A stretch of 27,036 bases of DNA from Candidatus Woesearchaeota archaeon (GCA_018221175.1 JAAOYE010000028.1:1-27036), one strand, 5' to 3'. Shown: positions 1 through 8,010, counted from the first letter of the stretch. Program-made: numbers and translations. Notes: generated by a model from the letters alone, not told the origin.

Positions 1-768
1 AAAAACCAGGGCGAAGAAGGCAAGGATTGCGAAGGACCATGCAGCCAAGACTGCAGCATATTGACAAAATCAATAAACATATTTACAGGCGGCGGGCTAA
101 TCCCTATAATCTCCTTTGCTTTAGCTGCATTAATCATCCTTGGAGCTGCAATTGGATTTGTACTTGTAAGAAAACACGGCGGTCATGAGTATTATAAAGC
201 TCCGACACAACAAACACCTGCAGAACTTGCAGAAGGATTACCCACAGTTCCAGAAGGAGAGCTACCGGCAGTTCCACAGCAAAAACATGAAGAAGAGGAT
301 GAAATAATAAAAATCGAGCCAAAAGAGCTCCCTGAATTTGATGTGCAAAACAGCGACCTAGACTATTTAATAAAATATGTGAATGTTGAGCAGGCAAAAG
401 GCGTGCTTAACAGCAGCATAAGAGTGGCGCTAATGAGAGCAAAATGGCCAACTCAGATGATTGACGAGTCTTTTGAAAGAACTGAGTGCACAAGAAAGCT
501 TGTAGAGCTTGACAAATACATCAAAAAAGCAAGAAAAGCTGGCCAAGATGACGACTCTATAAGGCACAAACTGTTAAGCGCCAAGTGGGCAGAGCACTTC
601 ATCGATATGGTGATGCACGAAGTCCATGTACTGCATGATGACTTTGACAAGATAAAGGCTTATGCAAACTCATTGTTTTCCAAAGGCTACAGCAAAAAAG
701 ACATTCTAAAAACCCTTACAGATGTAGGCTGGTCAAAAGCAGACGTTAAGCTTTATATTGAGGAGTGA
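1..768 (+). CDS. Cys-repeat membrane surface protein, C-terminal part (5' end outside window)
   Basis: The frame is open from base 1, so this is the 3' part (255 codons) of a longer gene. The first residues hold one copy of the NQGEEGKDCEGPCSQDC motif, the same Cys repeat found six times in the minus-strand protein at 10705-12921. A single membrane helix follows at about window residues 31-56, then a Pro/Glu-rich linker. The rest is a cytoplasmic tail of three ~33-residue helical repeats of the form Y-x4-A-x3-G-x5-I-x3-L-x2-A/V-x-W-x4-I/V-D/K. The likely topology is an outside Cys-rich region, one helix and a helical inside tail. A TTG at 61 is a poor start because it would cut the Cys motif off. 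Function is unknown; a cell-surface or envelope role is inferred. Confidence 0.75.
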   Translation, partial: KNQGEEGKDCEGPCSQDCSILTKSINIFTGGGLIPIISFALAALIILGAAIGFVLVRKHGGHEYYKAPTQQTPAELAEGLPTVPEGELPAVPQQKHEEEDEIIKIEPKELPEFDVQNSDLDYLIKYVNVEQAKGVLNSSIRVALMRAKWPTQMIDESFERTECTRKLVELDKYIKKARKAGQDDDSIRHKLLSAKWAEHFIDMVMHEVHVLHDDFDKIKAYANSLFSKGYSKKDILKTLTDVGWSKADVKLYIEE

Positions 769-773
769 AAAGA

Positions 774-781
774 TTTATAAT
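774..781 (+). promoter_or_regulatory. TATA-like box of trmI
   Basis: TTTATAAT lies 25 bases before the ATG at 807, the spacing expected for a leaderless archaeal transcript. This favours the 807 start over the GTG at 765 that overlaps the preceding stop. Confidence 0.55.
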
Positions 782-806
782 TAGATTTCTTTTTCTAAAG
801 AATATA

Positions 807-1538
807 ATGGAAAAGATACTAATTACAAAAGACGGGAAAAAGTTTTACGCAAAAGACAGCACTAAAGATGTCCACACCCAATACGGATTTGTCAAATCAG
901 AAAGTCTTACGTCAAAAGATGGAAGCATCTTAAAGACTAACACAGGAAAAGAAGTCTCCATATTTTCGCCAAAGTTCATTGATTTTTATGAGAAGATAAA
1001 AAGAGGCGCGCAAATCATTCCATTAAAAGATGTTGGCCAGATAATTACATTCACCGGTCTTTGCAGTGACTGGAAAATAATTGATGGGGGAAGCGGGAGT
1101 GGCGCCCTTGCCTGCTTTTTGGCAAACCTTGTCCCTAATGGGAAAGTCTTTACATATGACATAAGAGAAGACCACTTGAAGACTGCGCAAAAAAACATTG
1201 ATTATTTGGGGCTAAAAAATGTTAAGGCACAGCTTCAAAACGTGTATAAGACTATTCCTGAAAAAAACGCAGACTTAATCACACTTGACCTTCCAGAACC
1301 ATGGGAGGCTGCCAAAAACGCAAAAAAAGCATTGAAAGTCGGCGGTTTTTTAGTTGCGTATACACCGACAACGTCTCAGCTTGCAGATTTTGTAAACAAG
1401 CTCCCAGAAGGGATGGTTCACTTAAAATCCATAGAAATAATCGAGCGTGAGTGGGAAGTAAAAGACAGGAAAGTAAGGCCAAAAACAGCGAGTATTGGAC
1501 ATTCCGGGTTTTTGACGTTTGTTAGAAGAATAAATTAA
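807..1538 (+). CDS. trmI: tRNA (adenine-N1)-methyltransferase, TrmI family
   Basis: This 243-residue SAM-dependent enzyme is predicted to form m1A at positions 57/58 of the tRNA T loop, which stabilises the fold. The Rossmann glycine motif reads DGGSGSGALACFLAN, followed by an acidic motif II (TYDIREDHLKTAQKN) and the family-typical catalytic segment LITLDLPEPWEAAKNAKKAL. Length fits the archaeal family. The ATG at 807 is chosen because a TATA box sits 25 bases upstream; a GTG at 765 would add 14 hydrophobic residues absent from the usual N-terminus. The stop overlaps the stop of the convergent gene at 1535 by four bases. Confidence 0.9.
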   Translation: MEKILITKDGKKFYAKDSTKDVHTQYGFVKSESLTSKDGSILKTNTGKEVSIFSPKFIDFYEKIKRGAQIIPLKDVGQIITFTGLCSDWKIIDGGSGSGALACFLANLVPNGKVFTYDIREDHLKTAQKNIDYLGLKNVKAQLQNVYKTIPEKNADLITLDLPEPWEAAKNAKKALKVGGFLVAYTPTTSQLADFVNKLPEGMVHLKSIEIIEREWEVKDRKVRPKTASIGHSGFLTFVRRIN

Positions 1539-2170
1539 TCTTTTTTCTTAAGATAAAAAAAGTATCCGCCTACACCTGCAGAAATCAACCCTTTAAAAAA
1601 ACTTATAGCAAATATCTTCTTGGAAAACAGCTTGAAAAAGTCCTGGTTAAAAAGCTTAATCAGGTTGCTTGAAGCTGGAAAAGTGTAGTTGCCTGAAAAA
1701 AAGATTTTGTGAAACAAAGAAAAAAGTGATGAAAAGTTAATCACAGCAAGCAGCAAAATAATGAATATTGTTGACAATCCTGAGTAAAACAATGTTTTTT
1801 GTAAAATCACTGCGACATCTTCTTTAAAATATCTAAATATGAAAACCGCAGAAATTAAAAGCGGCAGCAACGACATATAATACAAGATTGAAGAAAATTT
1901 AATTCTTGCCTTCACATCTTCCATGTGGGAAATCTCATTCGCAGTAAAAAAAGTGCTATTTAATTCATCTCTTCCTTTAAAAAATTCCATTACCTCTGTT
2001 GTTTTATTTTTAGCAACATCTTCATTAATTCTGTCATAAGTCCCAGTATTTTTATAAAGCTCCTCATAAAAGCCTGTGTTAAACAAAAGCCCAAAAAAAC
2101 TTCCAAGAAAATAAATCAAAACAAGTGATATTGAAGAAATAATAATGACTGCTTCTTTTGCTTTTTTCAT
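1535..2170 (-). CDS. DUF1461 / TIGR01906-type integral membrane protein, Lit-like
   Basis: The protein has 211 residues and four or five hydrophobic helices (about 7-30, 93-112, 127-148 and 186-206). The segment FTANEISHMEDVKARI (H82) and the later FHKIFF-to-LFNQDFF segment (H154) match the two conserved blocks of the DUF1461/TIGR01906 family. Bacterial members of that family include Lit, a lipoprotein intramolecular acyl transferase that uses conserved histidines; both His positions are present here. Whether this archaeal protein acts on lipoproteins or lipids is unknown. The ATG overlaps the stop of the RimK-like gene by one base (TAATG), so it is the third gene of a translationally coupled operon. 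Family assignment is good; activity is inferred. Confidence 0.7.
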   Translation of the reverse strand: MKKAKEAVIIISSISLVLIYFLGSFFGLLFNTGFYEELYKNTGTYDRINEDVAKNKTTEVMEFFKGRDELNSTFFTANEISHMEDVKARIKFSSILYYMSLLPLLISAVFIFRYFKEDVAVILQKTLFYSGLSTIFIILLLAVINFSSLFSLFHKIFFSGNYTFPASSNLIKLFNQDFFKLFSKKIFAISFFKGLISAGVGGYFFYLKKKD

Positions 2171-3273
2171 TATTTATCTGATGTTTCCATCTTTTTGATC
2201 TTCAAAAAATCTTTTTTTGCCTCAATCACAAACTCTTCATCCTCTGAGAATTTTGTTAGCTTTGTGACGATTTCAGGCAATAGTATTTTTTCGCCCCTAA
2301 AATCAAGCTTTGCTATAATCTCATGCTTTTTTTCCAAGTCGCCGTTGACAATGCCAAGGTCAGACAAAACATTTTCTTTTTTATCCCCAGAATCTTTCTT
2401 CTTATAATTCAATGTTTGATTAAATAAATACTTTGCAATCTTGTCTGCTATATTGATGCCTGTAGCTTCAGTAATCCCCTGAAGGCCTGGACTGATGTTT
2501 GCCTCAATCACATGAGGGCCTTTAACGCTTTCTAGCATATCAACGCCAAGGATTTCAGCGCCAAGCGCCTTTGCAGTCTTAATAGCAATCTTTTTTGTGA
2601 AACTGTCAGGCTCATAAGCCTCTCCCTTGCCGCCGGCATGAATATTTGCTCTTGCTTCTTCACCTTTTCCTTTTCTTTTCATAGCAGCAATAACCTTATC
2701 GCCGACAACAAGAACCCTGATATCAACATTGTCAGTCTCGATATATTCCTGGATGATAAACGGCTGCTTAAGCGCATCAAGCGTGTCAAGCATAGAGCTG
2801 GCTGCTGCATAGCTGTCTGCAAACATCACACCCTTGCCCTGTGTTCCTTGAGGCAGCTTCATAATAACAGGATACCTGATTTTTTCAAGGATTTTTTTAG
2901 CAGAACTAACTGTTGCAGCCATATATGTTAGTGGCATCGGGATATTATCCTGTTCAAGGCTAAGCTGTGTCAATAGCTTGTCATGAGCAAGCGTGAAAGC
3001 TCTTGGTGCAAAAGGCATGTAACAAAGCCCTTTTAGCTCTGTAGTGATTGCTCTTAGAAGCTGCGCGTATCTAAAACTGCCTTTAACATATATGCAGTCA
3101 TATTTTTTTATTGGCTTTCCCTGGACAAAGACTCTTTCGTCTTTTGAACTTATGTTTACTTCGATGTCCTTGATGTTTATTTCATCAACTTCTTCAAAGT
3201 ATTTTCTCATAGCATCCGCCGTCCATTTCGAACTTTGGCTTCCAAGACTGATTAATGCTACTGTTAATTTCAT
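2170..3273 (-). CDS. RimK-type ATP-grasp ligase (glutamate ligase family)
   Basis: This 367-residue ATP-grasp enzyme would form a peptide bond using ATP, in the way RimK adds glutamate to a C-terminal carboxylate. The N-terminal pre-ATP-grasp domain ends near residue 90. ATP-grasp motifs follow: YPVIMKLPQGTQGKGV, PFIIQEYIE, DIRVLVVGDKVIAAMKR and the metal-binding HVIEANISPGLQGIT. About 80 extra C-terminal residues after the catalytic core (rich in Lys/Glu) are longer than in plain RimK. Archaea lack S6, the bacterial RimK substrate, so the target is unknown. The start overlaps the protease stop by four bases (ATGA), which ties the two together as a RimB-RimK pair. Annotation as alpha-L-glutamate ligase is by family only. 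Confidence 0.88.
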   Translation of the reverse strand: MKLTVALISLGSQSSKWTADAMRKYFEEVDEINIKDIEVNISSKDERVFVQGKPIKKYDCIYVKGSFRYAQLLRAITTELKGLCYMPFAPRAFTLAHDKLLTQLSLEQDNIPMPLTYMAATVSSAKKILEKIRYPVIMKLPQGTQGKGVMFADSYAAASSMLDTLDALKQPFIIQEYIETDNVDIRVLVVGDKVIAAMKRKGKGEEARANIHAGGKGEAYEPDSFTKKIAIKTAKALGAEILGVDMLESVKGPHVIEANISPGLQGITEATGINIADKIAKYLFNQTLNYKKKDSGDKKENVLSDLGIVNGDLEKKHEIIAKLDFRGEKILLPEIVTKLTKFSEDEEFVIEAKKDFLKIKKMETSDK

Positions 3274-3635
3274 TTCTTTTTACTCCTCACAAAATTTGGG
3301 TCTATTAAAAATCCGTCTTTAAGTATGTTTTGCCCTATTAGTATCGGGTATCTCATGTGGCTTCTGTCTGCAAGCGTGAAATCTCCTTTAATTTTTTTGT
3401 CTGCTACTTCTATTTCCATCTCTATTACAGGCCTAAGCCTCTTTCCATGCGTGCTTTTCACAAGCTTTGTCTTAATGATTGGGCCAAGGTTAAGTTTTCC
3501 TGCAATATTTATGTCTATAGAGCTGTTTGTAGCGCCAGTGTCGATTCTTGCTGTCATCACACTATTTTTTTCTACGCTGTTTTTTATCTTTATTTCCTCT
3601 GTTAGCCCCACTATAGTCTTATTCTTTATGTTCAT
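3270..3635 (-). CDS. RimB-like retropepsin-type aspartyl protease (COG4067)
   Basis: This small 121-residue protein has the aspartyl protease motif ARIDTGATNSSID (Asp32-Thr-Gly) and the second block RYPILIGQNILKDGFLID, typical of the 'ATP-dependent zinc protease' family (PF05618). Members are now understood as retropepsin-like and work beside RimK, trimming glutamate tails. The monomer length fits an enzyme active as a dimer. It is the first gene of the three-gene operon. A TATA box lies on the minus strand at about 3658-3667, roughly 25 bases before the ATG, so the operon mRNA probably starts at or near this codon. Confidence 0.85.
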   Translation of the reverse strand: MNIKNKTIVGLTEEIKIKNSVEKNSVMTARIDTGATNSSIDINIAGKLNLGPIIKTKLVKSTHGKRLRPVIEMEIEVADKKIKGDFTLADRSHMRYPILIGQNILKDGFLIDPNFVRSKKK

Positions 3636-3657
3636 ATGAATAGTAGAAAATTGGTGT

Positions 3658-3667
3658 ATTTTTATAG
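3658..3667 (-). promoter_or_regulatory. TATA-like box of the RimB-RimK-Lit operon
   Basis: On the minus strand the sequence reads CTATAAAAAT about 25 bases before the ATG at 3635. The large palindrome at 3677-3723 lies directly upstream of it. Confidence 0.5.
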
Positions 3668-3676
3668 TTTATGATT

Positions 3677-3723
3677 ATTTACTATATGACATTAATAATT
3701 GATAATAATATCATATAGTAAAT
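3677..3723. repeat. 13-bp perfect inverted repeat, possible operator
   Basis: Arms ATTTACTATATGA (3677-3689) and its exact reverse complement (3711-3723) flank a 21-base AT spacer. The element sits just upstream of the TATA box of the minus-strand operon and downstream of the lysS terminator-like hairpin. The wide spacing between arms suits a dimeric regulator binding two half sites; a stem-loop at the far 3' end of lysS mRNA is the alternative. Confidence 0.6.
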
Positions 3724-3726
3724 TGG

Positions 3727-3761
3727 ACAGGACAAACAAATTATTAAAATTTTTGTCCTGT
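3727..3761 (-). terminator. Hairpin after lysS
   Basis: A 10-bp perfect stem (ACAGGACAAA at 3727-3736 with its complement at 3752-3761) encloses a 15-base AT loop just after the lysS stop. On the minus strand it would form near the 3' end of the lysS transcript. There is no clean U run, so transcript-end protection is as likely as termination. Confidence 0.45.
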
Positions 3762-3769
3762 ACTTAATT

Positions 3770-5407
3770 TTAGCTTTCAAAAAGTTTTATTGCCTTTTCT
3801 TTGCCGATTGTCAAGATAAACGAAGCTAATCTTGGGCCTTTTTCTTTATTAATTAGTGCTTTATATGCTGCTGTAAAGACTTCTTTTGTCTCAAGATTGT
3901 TTTCTCTTGCTGTATCATATATTTTTTGATGAAGCTCTTTTTCTGATATTTTTTTCTTTAAAGCTTTAGCAATGTCTTTTAATGCTTTTTTTTGATTTTG
4001 TGAAAGCTTAATTCCCTTTGCATCCTTGTTCAACTCAAATTTGTGCTGCTCATCAGCAAAGTTTAAAGTCCATTTCTTTGCGTCAGCAAGTCTTTGTTCT
4101 ACTATCTCTTTATCTTCTTTTGTAAGAGTTTTTATGTACTGTGAGTCTTCAAGTATCTTAATTGCGCTTGATACATCTCCTCCAATCTGCATCACTGTCG
4201 CTGCGTGGATTAAGGGAATTTGGGCTGGCATTTTCTTTGGAATTTTCCCTATATGCGACAACTCATATATTCTCTTATTATTAATTACCTCTCTGTCATC
4301 AACTTCTTCCATGTCAAAGAAGATTCTTTCTGTTCTGTCATACCTGTCAAATAAGAGTATCAGGTCGTTTGTGCCTTTTGGGTTGAAGTCTATTACCGCC
4401 CACGGCCTTGTTCTTACAAGAAGATATCTAAGGATTTGAGGCGAGAGGTTGTCTACAGCGTCTGCAAATGATACTCCTGCGCCTTTTGATGTTGACATTT
4501 TTTTGCCGCCTATTGTAAAAAACTCGTACGCTTTTCCAATATAGTTTTTTGTTGATGGATAAGGCGGCGGAAAATCAAGTATCTCTAATGAGATTGCGTT
4601 TGCAACGTCTCTTGAGCCTCCTTTTGTGAAATGATCTTTTCCTGCAAACTCGCAAATCACGCCTTTAGAAAACCATTTTGCCGCCCACTCTACTTTCCAT
4701 GGAAGCTTTCCTCCGCCATTATATGGCGATGTCCATGCTGTGTGACCGCAACCCTCTACCCACGCCACGAGGTCTTTTTTGCAAGTATAATAAACGAGTT
4801 CTTTTTTACTGTCCCATTTGTCTGCAAATGTTGTTGCGATTTTGCCGCATTTGTCGCAGATTGGGTTAAATGGAAGCTTGTCGTATGGCTTGTCATAGAT
4901 TCTTTCAAAAACAGCCTTTACTTTGTCAGCGTTGTCAAGGATAATTTTGATAGCCTTGTTGAAGACTCCTGTTTGGTAGTTTTCTCCAGTTGACTCGATG
5001 TCTGCCTCTATTCCTATCTCTTTGAATTTATCCACAGCCTGCCTAAAATAGTAGTCTGCAAAGCTTTTGTAGCCTTTTACAGGCGAGGGAATGTTCATAA
5101 AGGGGATGCCGATGTACTTGTCAAAGCTTTTTGGAAGGTCTTTGTTTGGCTTGTCATAAGGGTCAATGTCGTCTGATGCAAGCGCAAACTTTGCATTAAG
5201 TCCTATATCTCTGCACGATTTTGCAATCACGTCATGTATTATCCATCCCCTGCCGCTGCCGACGTGGATGTGGCCAGAAGGCGTCTTTTCATCATAAACA
5301 AGCAGCCCCTGCTTTTTGTAGATAGATTTTAGCTTTGGGTCTGTTTCTATTCTTTTTTTGAGTTCCTGTACTATTTGGTCTGCCCAAAACATCTTTTCAT
5401 TTGACAT
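3770..5407 (-). CDS. lysS: Lysyl-tRNA synthetase, class I
   Basis: This 545-residue enzyme charges tRNA-Lys. It is of the class I type found in most archaea and a few bacteria, unrelated to the class II enzyme. The HIGH signature appears as HIHVG (46-50) in a Rossmann fold, and the KMSKS signature as KKMSTSKGAG (KMSTS at 303-307). Four cysteines at about 184, 187, 209 and 220 form a zinc-binding insertion. The C-terminal half is the helical anticodon-binding cage. Length is normal. An AT-rich TATA region at about 5427-5440 precedes the ATG by 20-30 bases. The gene is divergent from pth2 across an 82-bp shared promoter region. Confidence 0.96.
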   Translation of the reverse strand: MSNEKMFWADQIVQELKKRIETDPKLKSIYKKQGLLVYDEKTPSGHIHVGSGRGWIIHDVIAKSCRDIGLNAKFALASDDIDPYDKPNKDLPKSFDKYIGIPFMNIPSPVKGYKSFADYYFRQAVDKFKEIGIEADIESTGENYQTGVFNKAIKIILDNADKVKAVFERIYDKPYDKLPFNPICDKCGKIATTFADKWDSKKELVYYTCKKDLVAWVEGCGHTAWTSPYNGGGKLPWKVEWAAKWFSKGVICEFAGKDHFTKGGSRDVANAISLEILDFPPPYPSTKNYIGKAYEFFTIGGKKMSTSKGAGVSFADAVDNLSPQILRYLLVRTRPWAVIDFNPKGTNDLILLFDRYDRTERIFFDMEEVDDREVINNKRIYELSHIGKIPKKMPAQIPLIHAATVMQIGGDVSSAIKILEDSQYIKTLTKEDKEIVEQRLADAKKWTLNFADEQHKFELNKDAKGIKLSQNQKKALKDIAKALKKKISEKELHQKIYDTARENNLETKEVFTAAYKALINKEKGPRLASFILTIGKEKAIKLFES

Positions 5408-5489
5408 GTTTTTTTAGAAACTATCTTTTATTATAAATATTGTGGATTTATTGGAAAGAAATATAAAATAAGCATGATTTCAAGTAATT
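5408..5489. promoter_or_regulatory. Divergent promoter of lysS and pth2
   Basis: The 82-bp gap contains a minus-strand TATA-like stretch (about 5427-5440, for lysS) and a plus-strand one (about 5459-5470, ATATAAAATA, for pth2), each 20-30 bases from its start codon. Both messages are predicted to be leaderless or nearly so. Confidence 0.55.
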
Positions 5490-5837
5490 ATGACAGATTA
5501 CAAGCAGGTTATTTTAGCACGTGCTGACCTTAAGCTTCCAAAGGGAAAGCTTGCAGCACAGGCAGCTCACGCGTCGGTCGAGGCTGTTTTGAAGGCTGAT
5601 GAAAACAAAGTTAAAGCATGGCGCGCTCAAGGACAAAAAAAAGTAGTTTTAAAAGTCACTGATGAAAAAGAATTAGTTAAGTTTTTTCAGCAGGCAAAAG
5701 ATGTTGGGTTTGTAGCAAGCTTGATTACAGACGCTGGAAAAACAGTGATTGCTCCAGGAACAAAAACCTGCGTAGCAATCGGTCCTGGCCTAGAAGAAGA
5801 AATCGACGCTCTCACAGGAGAGCTTAAGATGATGTGA
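5490..5837 (+). CDS. pth2: Peptidyl-tRNA hydrolase, Pth2 family
   Basis: This 115-residue cytosolic enzyme frees peptides from stalled peptidyl-tRNA. The archaeal/eukaryotic Pth2 signature is clear: KQVILARADLKLPKGKLAAQ at the N-terminus, AAHASVEAVL, the DAGKTVIAPGTKT strand-loop and IGPGLEEEIDALTGELKMM at the C-terminus. It has full family length. The downstream methyltransferase starts six bases after the stop, so the two genes are probably cotranscribed. Confidence 0.95.
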   Translation: MTDYKQVILARADLKLPKGKLAAQAAHASVEAVLKADENKVKAWRAQGQKKVVLKVTDEKELVKFFQQAKDVGFVASLITDAGKTVIAPGTKTCVAIGPGLEEEIDALTGELKMM

Positions 5838-5843
5838 ATTCTA

Positions 5844-6458
5844 ATGGAAAAAGTAATTACTGATGATGGCTCTGTCACTTTTAGAAACAAAGAAGTTGAT
5901 GAGTGCTATCACACTAAGAGTGGTGCTGTGACTGAAGCCAAAGAAAAGTTTGCAAAGCCTTCAAATTTAAAGGATGGAATGAAGATTTTAGACTTTTGCT
6001 TTGGACTTGGATACAATAGCGCAGCAGCAATTGAAAAACTAAACCGAGTTGAGATTGTCGGACTTGAAAACGACAAGATTATTCTAGAAGAAATCCAAAG
6101 ACTAAGTCCGGATTTTAAAAAATATGATATGATAAAGCAGGCAGCGAAGAATCGGGGATATGATGACAGAAAGATAAAAATCAACATCGTTCTTGGCAAC
6201 GCCAAGAAAACTATAAAAGATTTTAAAGAGGAGTTTGACGCTGTTTTCTTTGACCCATTCTCACCTAAGAAGCAGCCAGAGATGTGGACAAAAGAAGTGT
6301 TTAGCGACATCTTTAAAACAATGAAAAAAGGCGGCGTCTTGACAACTTACAGCTGCGCCTCGTTTGTTAGAAAAAACATGAAAGCTGCAGGCTTTGAAGT
6401 ATCTGACGGACCAACAATTGGCAGAAGAAGTCCCTCAACAATTGGAGTAAATAAGTAA
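5844..6458 (+). CDS. MnmC-like (DUF752) SAM-dependent methyltransferase
   Basis: This is a 204-residue methyltransferase. The N-terminal block DECYHTKSGAVTEAKEKF, the SAM loop ILDFCFGLGYNSAAA (48-62) and the diagnostic FDAVFFDPFSPKKQPEMWTKE with GRRSPSTIG at the end match the methyltransferase domain of MnmC (Methyltransf_30). In bacteria that domain completes mnm5s2U at tRNA position 34. The FAD-dependent oxidase half of bacterial MnmC is absent, as in other stand-alone versions. The substrate in this archaeon is presumably a modified wobble uridine, but this is inferred. It lies directly behind pth2. Confidence 0.85.
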   Translation: MEKVITDDGSVTFRNKEVDECYHTKSGAVTEAKEKFAKPSNLKDGMKILDFCFGLGYNSAAAIEKLNRVEIVGLENDKIILEEIQRLSPDFKKYDMIKQAAKNRGYDDRKIKINIVLGNAKKTIKDFKEEFDAVFFDPFSPKKQPEMWTKEVFSDIFKTMKKGGVLTTYSCASFVRKNMKAAGFEVSDGPTIGRRSPSTIGVNK

Positions 6459-6469
6459 AAACCTATGAA

Positions 6470-6478
6470 TTTAAATAA
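6470..6478 (+). promoter_or_regulatory. TATA-like box before the MFS half gene
   Basis: TTTAAATAA lies about 25 bases before the ATG at 6502, consistent with a leaderless message. Confidence 0.45.
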
Positions 6479-6501
6479 AATTATTAAACTAATTTATCAT
6501 A

Positions 6502-7053
6502 ATGAAAAAACAAAATTTATTTAACTACAAAATACTTTTATTTTCTAACTCCACATTATCCTTTGCTCTTGGTTTGTTTACACCGTTTTGGATTATCTTT
6601 ATTCAAGATTTTGGAAAAAGTATAGAATCTTTTGGTTTTTCAATAGGTCTTATGGTATTATCCTCTTCTTTAGCAACATACTTTGCTGGAAAATATTCGG
6701 ATAAGATTGGTAGAAAAATCTTTTTATTATTATCTGGTTTTCTAATGACAGGTATTATTATTGCCTATACACTAATAAATTCTTTAATACAATTATACAT
6801 TCTTCAAGTAATTAATGGTCTTGTACAAGCAGTCCAAATGACAATGGAAACAACAATGCTGGGTGATTATACAGAAAAAGTTTCAAGAGGGTCTAATATT
6901 GGTAAATATCATGCCATAACAGGTGCACTTGCAGGAATTGCAATGATGGGTGGCGGATTTATAATTGGTGAACTTGGAATAAAAACTATTTTCTACATTG
7001 TAGCTTCATTAATATTTGTATCTACAATTTTTATTTTTTACATAAAGGATTAG
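6502..7053 (+). CDS. Half-size major facilitator superfamily protein (six helices)
   Basis: The protein has 183 residues, six predicted membrane helices and the MFS motif A between helices 2 and 3 (GKYSDKIGRK, 63-72). A second acidic/Gly-containing loop (MLGDYTEKVSRGSNIGK) sits after helix 4. A normal MFS transporter has 12 helices in two such bundles, so only the N-terminal half is here. The gene ends cleanly with FIFYIKD and TAG, and no second bundle follows before the PHP gene at 7103. It could be a truncated transporter or a real half-unit working as a homodimer. Codon use is AT-richer than its neighbours. Substrate is unknown. Confidence 0.75.
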   Translation: MKKQNLFNYKILLFSNSTLSFALGLFTPFWIIFIQDFGKSIESFGFSIGLMVLSSSLATYFAGKYSDKIGRKIFLLLSGFLMTGIIIAYTLINSLIQLYILQVINGLVQAVQMTMETTMLGDYTEKVSRGSNIGKYHAITGALAGIAMMGGGFIIGELGIKTIFYIVASLIFVSTIFIFYIKD

Positions 7054-7068
7054 TATTAAAACAAAATC

Positions 7069-7077
7069 CTTAAATAC
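7069..7077 (+). promoter_or_regulatory. TATA-like box of the PHP gene
   Basis: CTTAAATAC lies about 26 bases before the ATG at 7103, predicting a leaderless or near-leaderless transcript. Confidence 0.45.
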
Positions 7078-7102
7078 ATAAACCAAACACTTTAGATGTA
7101 GA

Positions 7103-7960
7103 ATGATAACAAGGGCTAGAGTCGACTTTAAGCGACCAAAAAAGATAATTGAAGACAACAAAGACTACACATTTGTGGATATGCATTTTCACACATTGTA
7201 TTCTGATGGGACAAGAAGAGTTCCAACTGTAGTCAAAAAAGCAAGAAAGCTTGGGATTGGCATTTCTATTACTGACCACAACGAAATTAAAGGAGCAATT
7301 GAAATATCAAAATACTCTGATGTATTATCTATCCCCGGTATTGAAACAACGTCAAAAGAAGGAATTCACACTCTAAATTATTTTTACCATCCAGAGGATT
7401 TGCAGGAGTTTTACAACCATGAAATTCTCCCAAATAAGAGAAAAAAGACATATTTTTTAGACATACCATTTCAAGAGCTTTTAGACACATCAAAAGACTA
7501 CAACTGCATAGTTTCTGCTGCTCACCCATTTGCTCCCAGCTGGGTTGGAGTATGCAGCAATGCACATAAAGATTTTAACAATAATGGCACATTAGAAAAA
7601 TTTGACGCATTTGAAGTTGTTAACGGCTGGCTTTTTAAAAATATGAATCAAAACGCTGTGATGCTTGCAGAAAACATGAAAAAAGGAATCACAGGCGGCT
7701 CTGACGGACACCGCCTGTTTGAGCTTGGAAAAGTGCTTACTTTTGTAAAAGAGCCTGCCACAAGAGATGAATTCTTAAGTGCTGTTTTAAAAGGGAAAAA
7801 CTTTGTTATAGGCAAAGAATCAAATATGCTTCAAAAAGTGTATGCGCACCATCAAAGAATCGCAGAGCCTGTCATGAACCCTTTTGGATGCATGAGCAGA
7901 GGATACAGGTTCATCACCCAAAAACCTGTAATAAAAAAATTTAAAAAAGTATTTAAATAA
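7103..7960 (+). CDS. PHP-domain metal-dependent phosphoesterase (TrpH/COG0613-like)
   Basis: This 285-residue protein has the PHP metal-binding motifs in order: DMHFHTLYSDGT (H28, H30, D35), SITDHNEIKGA (D58, H59), the IPGIE glutamate (E81), SAAHPF and the late GGSDGH. Together these bind a tri-metal centre that hydrolyses phosphoesters; relatives act on short oligonucleotides and 3',5'-bisphosphonucleotides (RNase AM/TrpH). The exact substrate cannot be read from sequence. About 60 basic residues after the catalytic domain (ending KPVIKKFKKVFK) may bind nucleic acid. The tRNA-Arg promoter overlaps the 3' end of this gene. Confidence 0.82.
   Translation: MITRARVDFKRPKKIIEDNKDYTFVDMHFHTLYSDGTRRVPTVVKKARKLGIGISITDHNEIKGAIEISKYSDVLSIPGIETTSKEGIHTLNYFYHPEDLQEFYNHEILPNKRKKTYFLDIPFQELLDTSKDYNCIVSAAHPFAPSWVGVCSNAHKDFNNNGTLEKFDAFEVVNGWLFKNMNQNAVMLAENMKKGITGGSDGHRLFELGKVLTFVKEPATRDEFLSAVLKGKNFVIGKESNMLQKVYAHHQRIAEPVMNPFGCMSRGYRFITQKPVIKKFKKVFK
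7951..7959 (+). promoter_or_regulatory. TATA-like box of tRNA-Arg, inside the end of the PHP gene
   Basis: ATTTAAATA is placed about 14-21 bases before the mature tRNA 5' end. This suggests that the primary transcript starts at or very close to the tRNA and has little or no 5' leader. Confidence 0.4.
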
Positions 7961-8010
7961 CCTAATTTTATGCTCCTATAGTGTAGGCTGGATAGCACAG
8001 TAGCTTGCGG

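Noticed and set aside
765..806. GTG start for trmI overlapping the previous stop
   Set aside because: It would add 14 residues not seen in TrmI; the stretch contains the TATA box of the real start.
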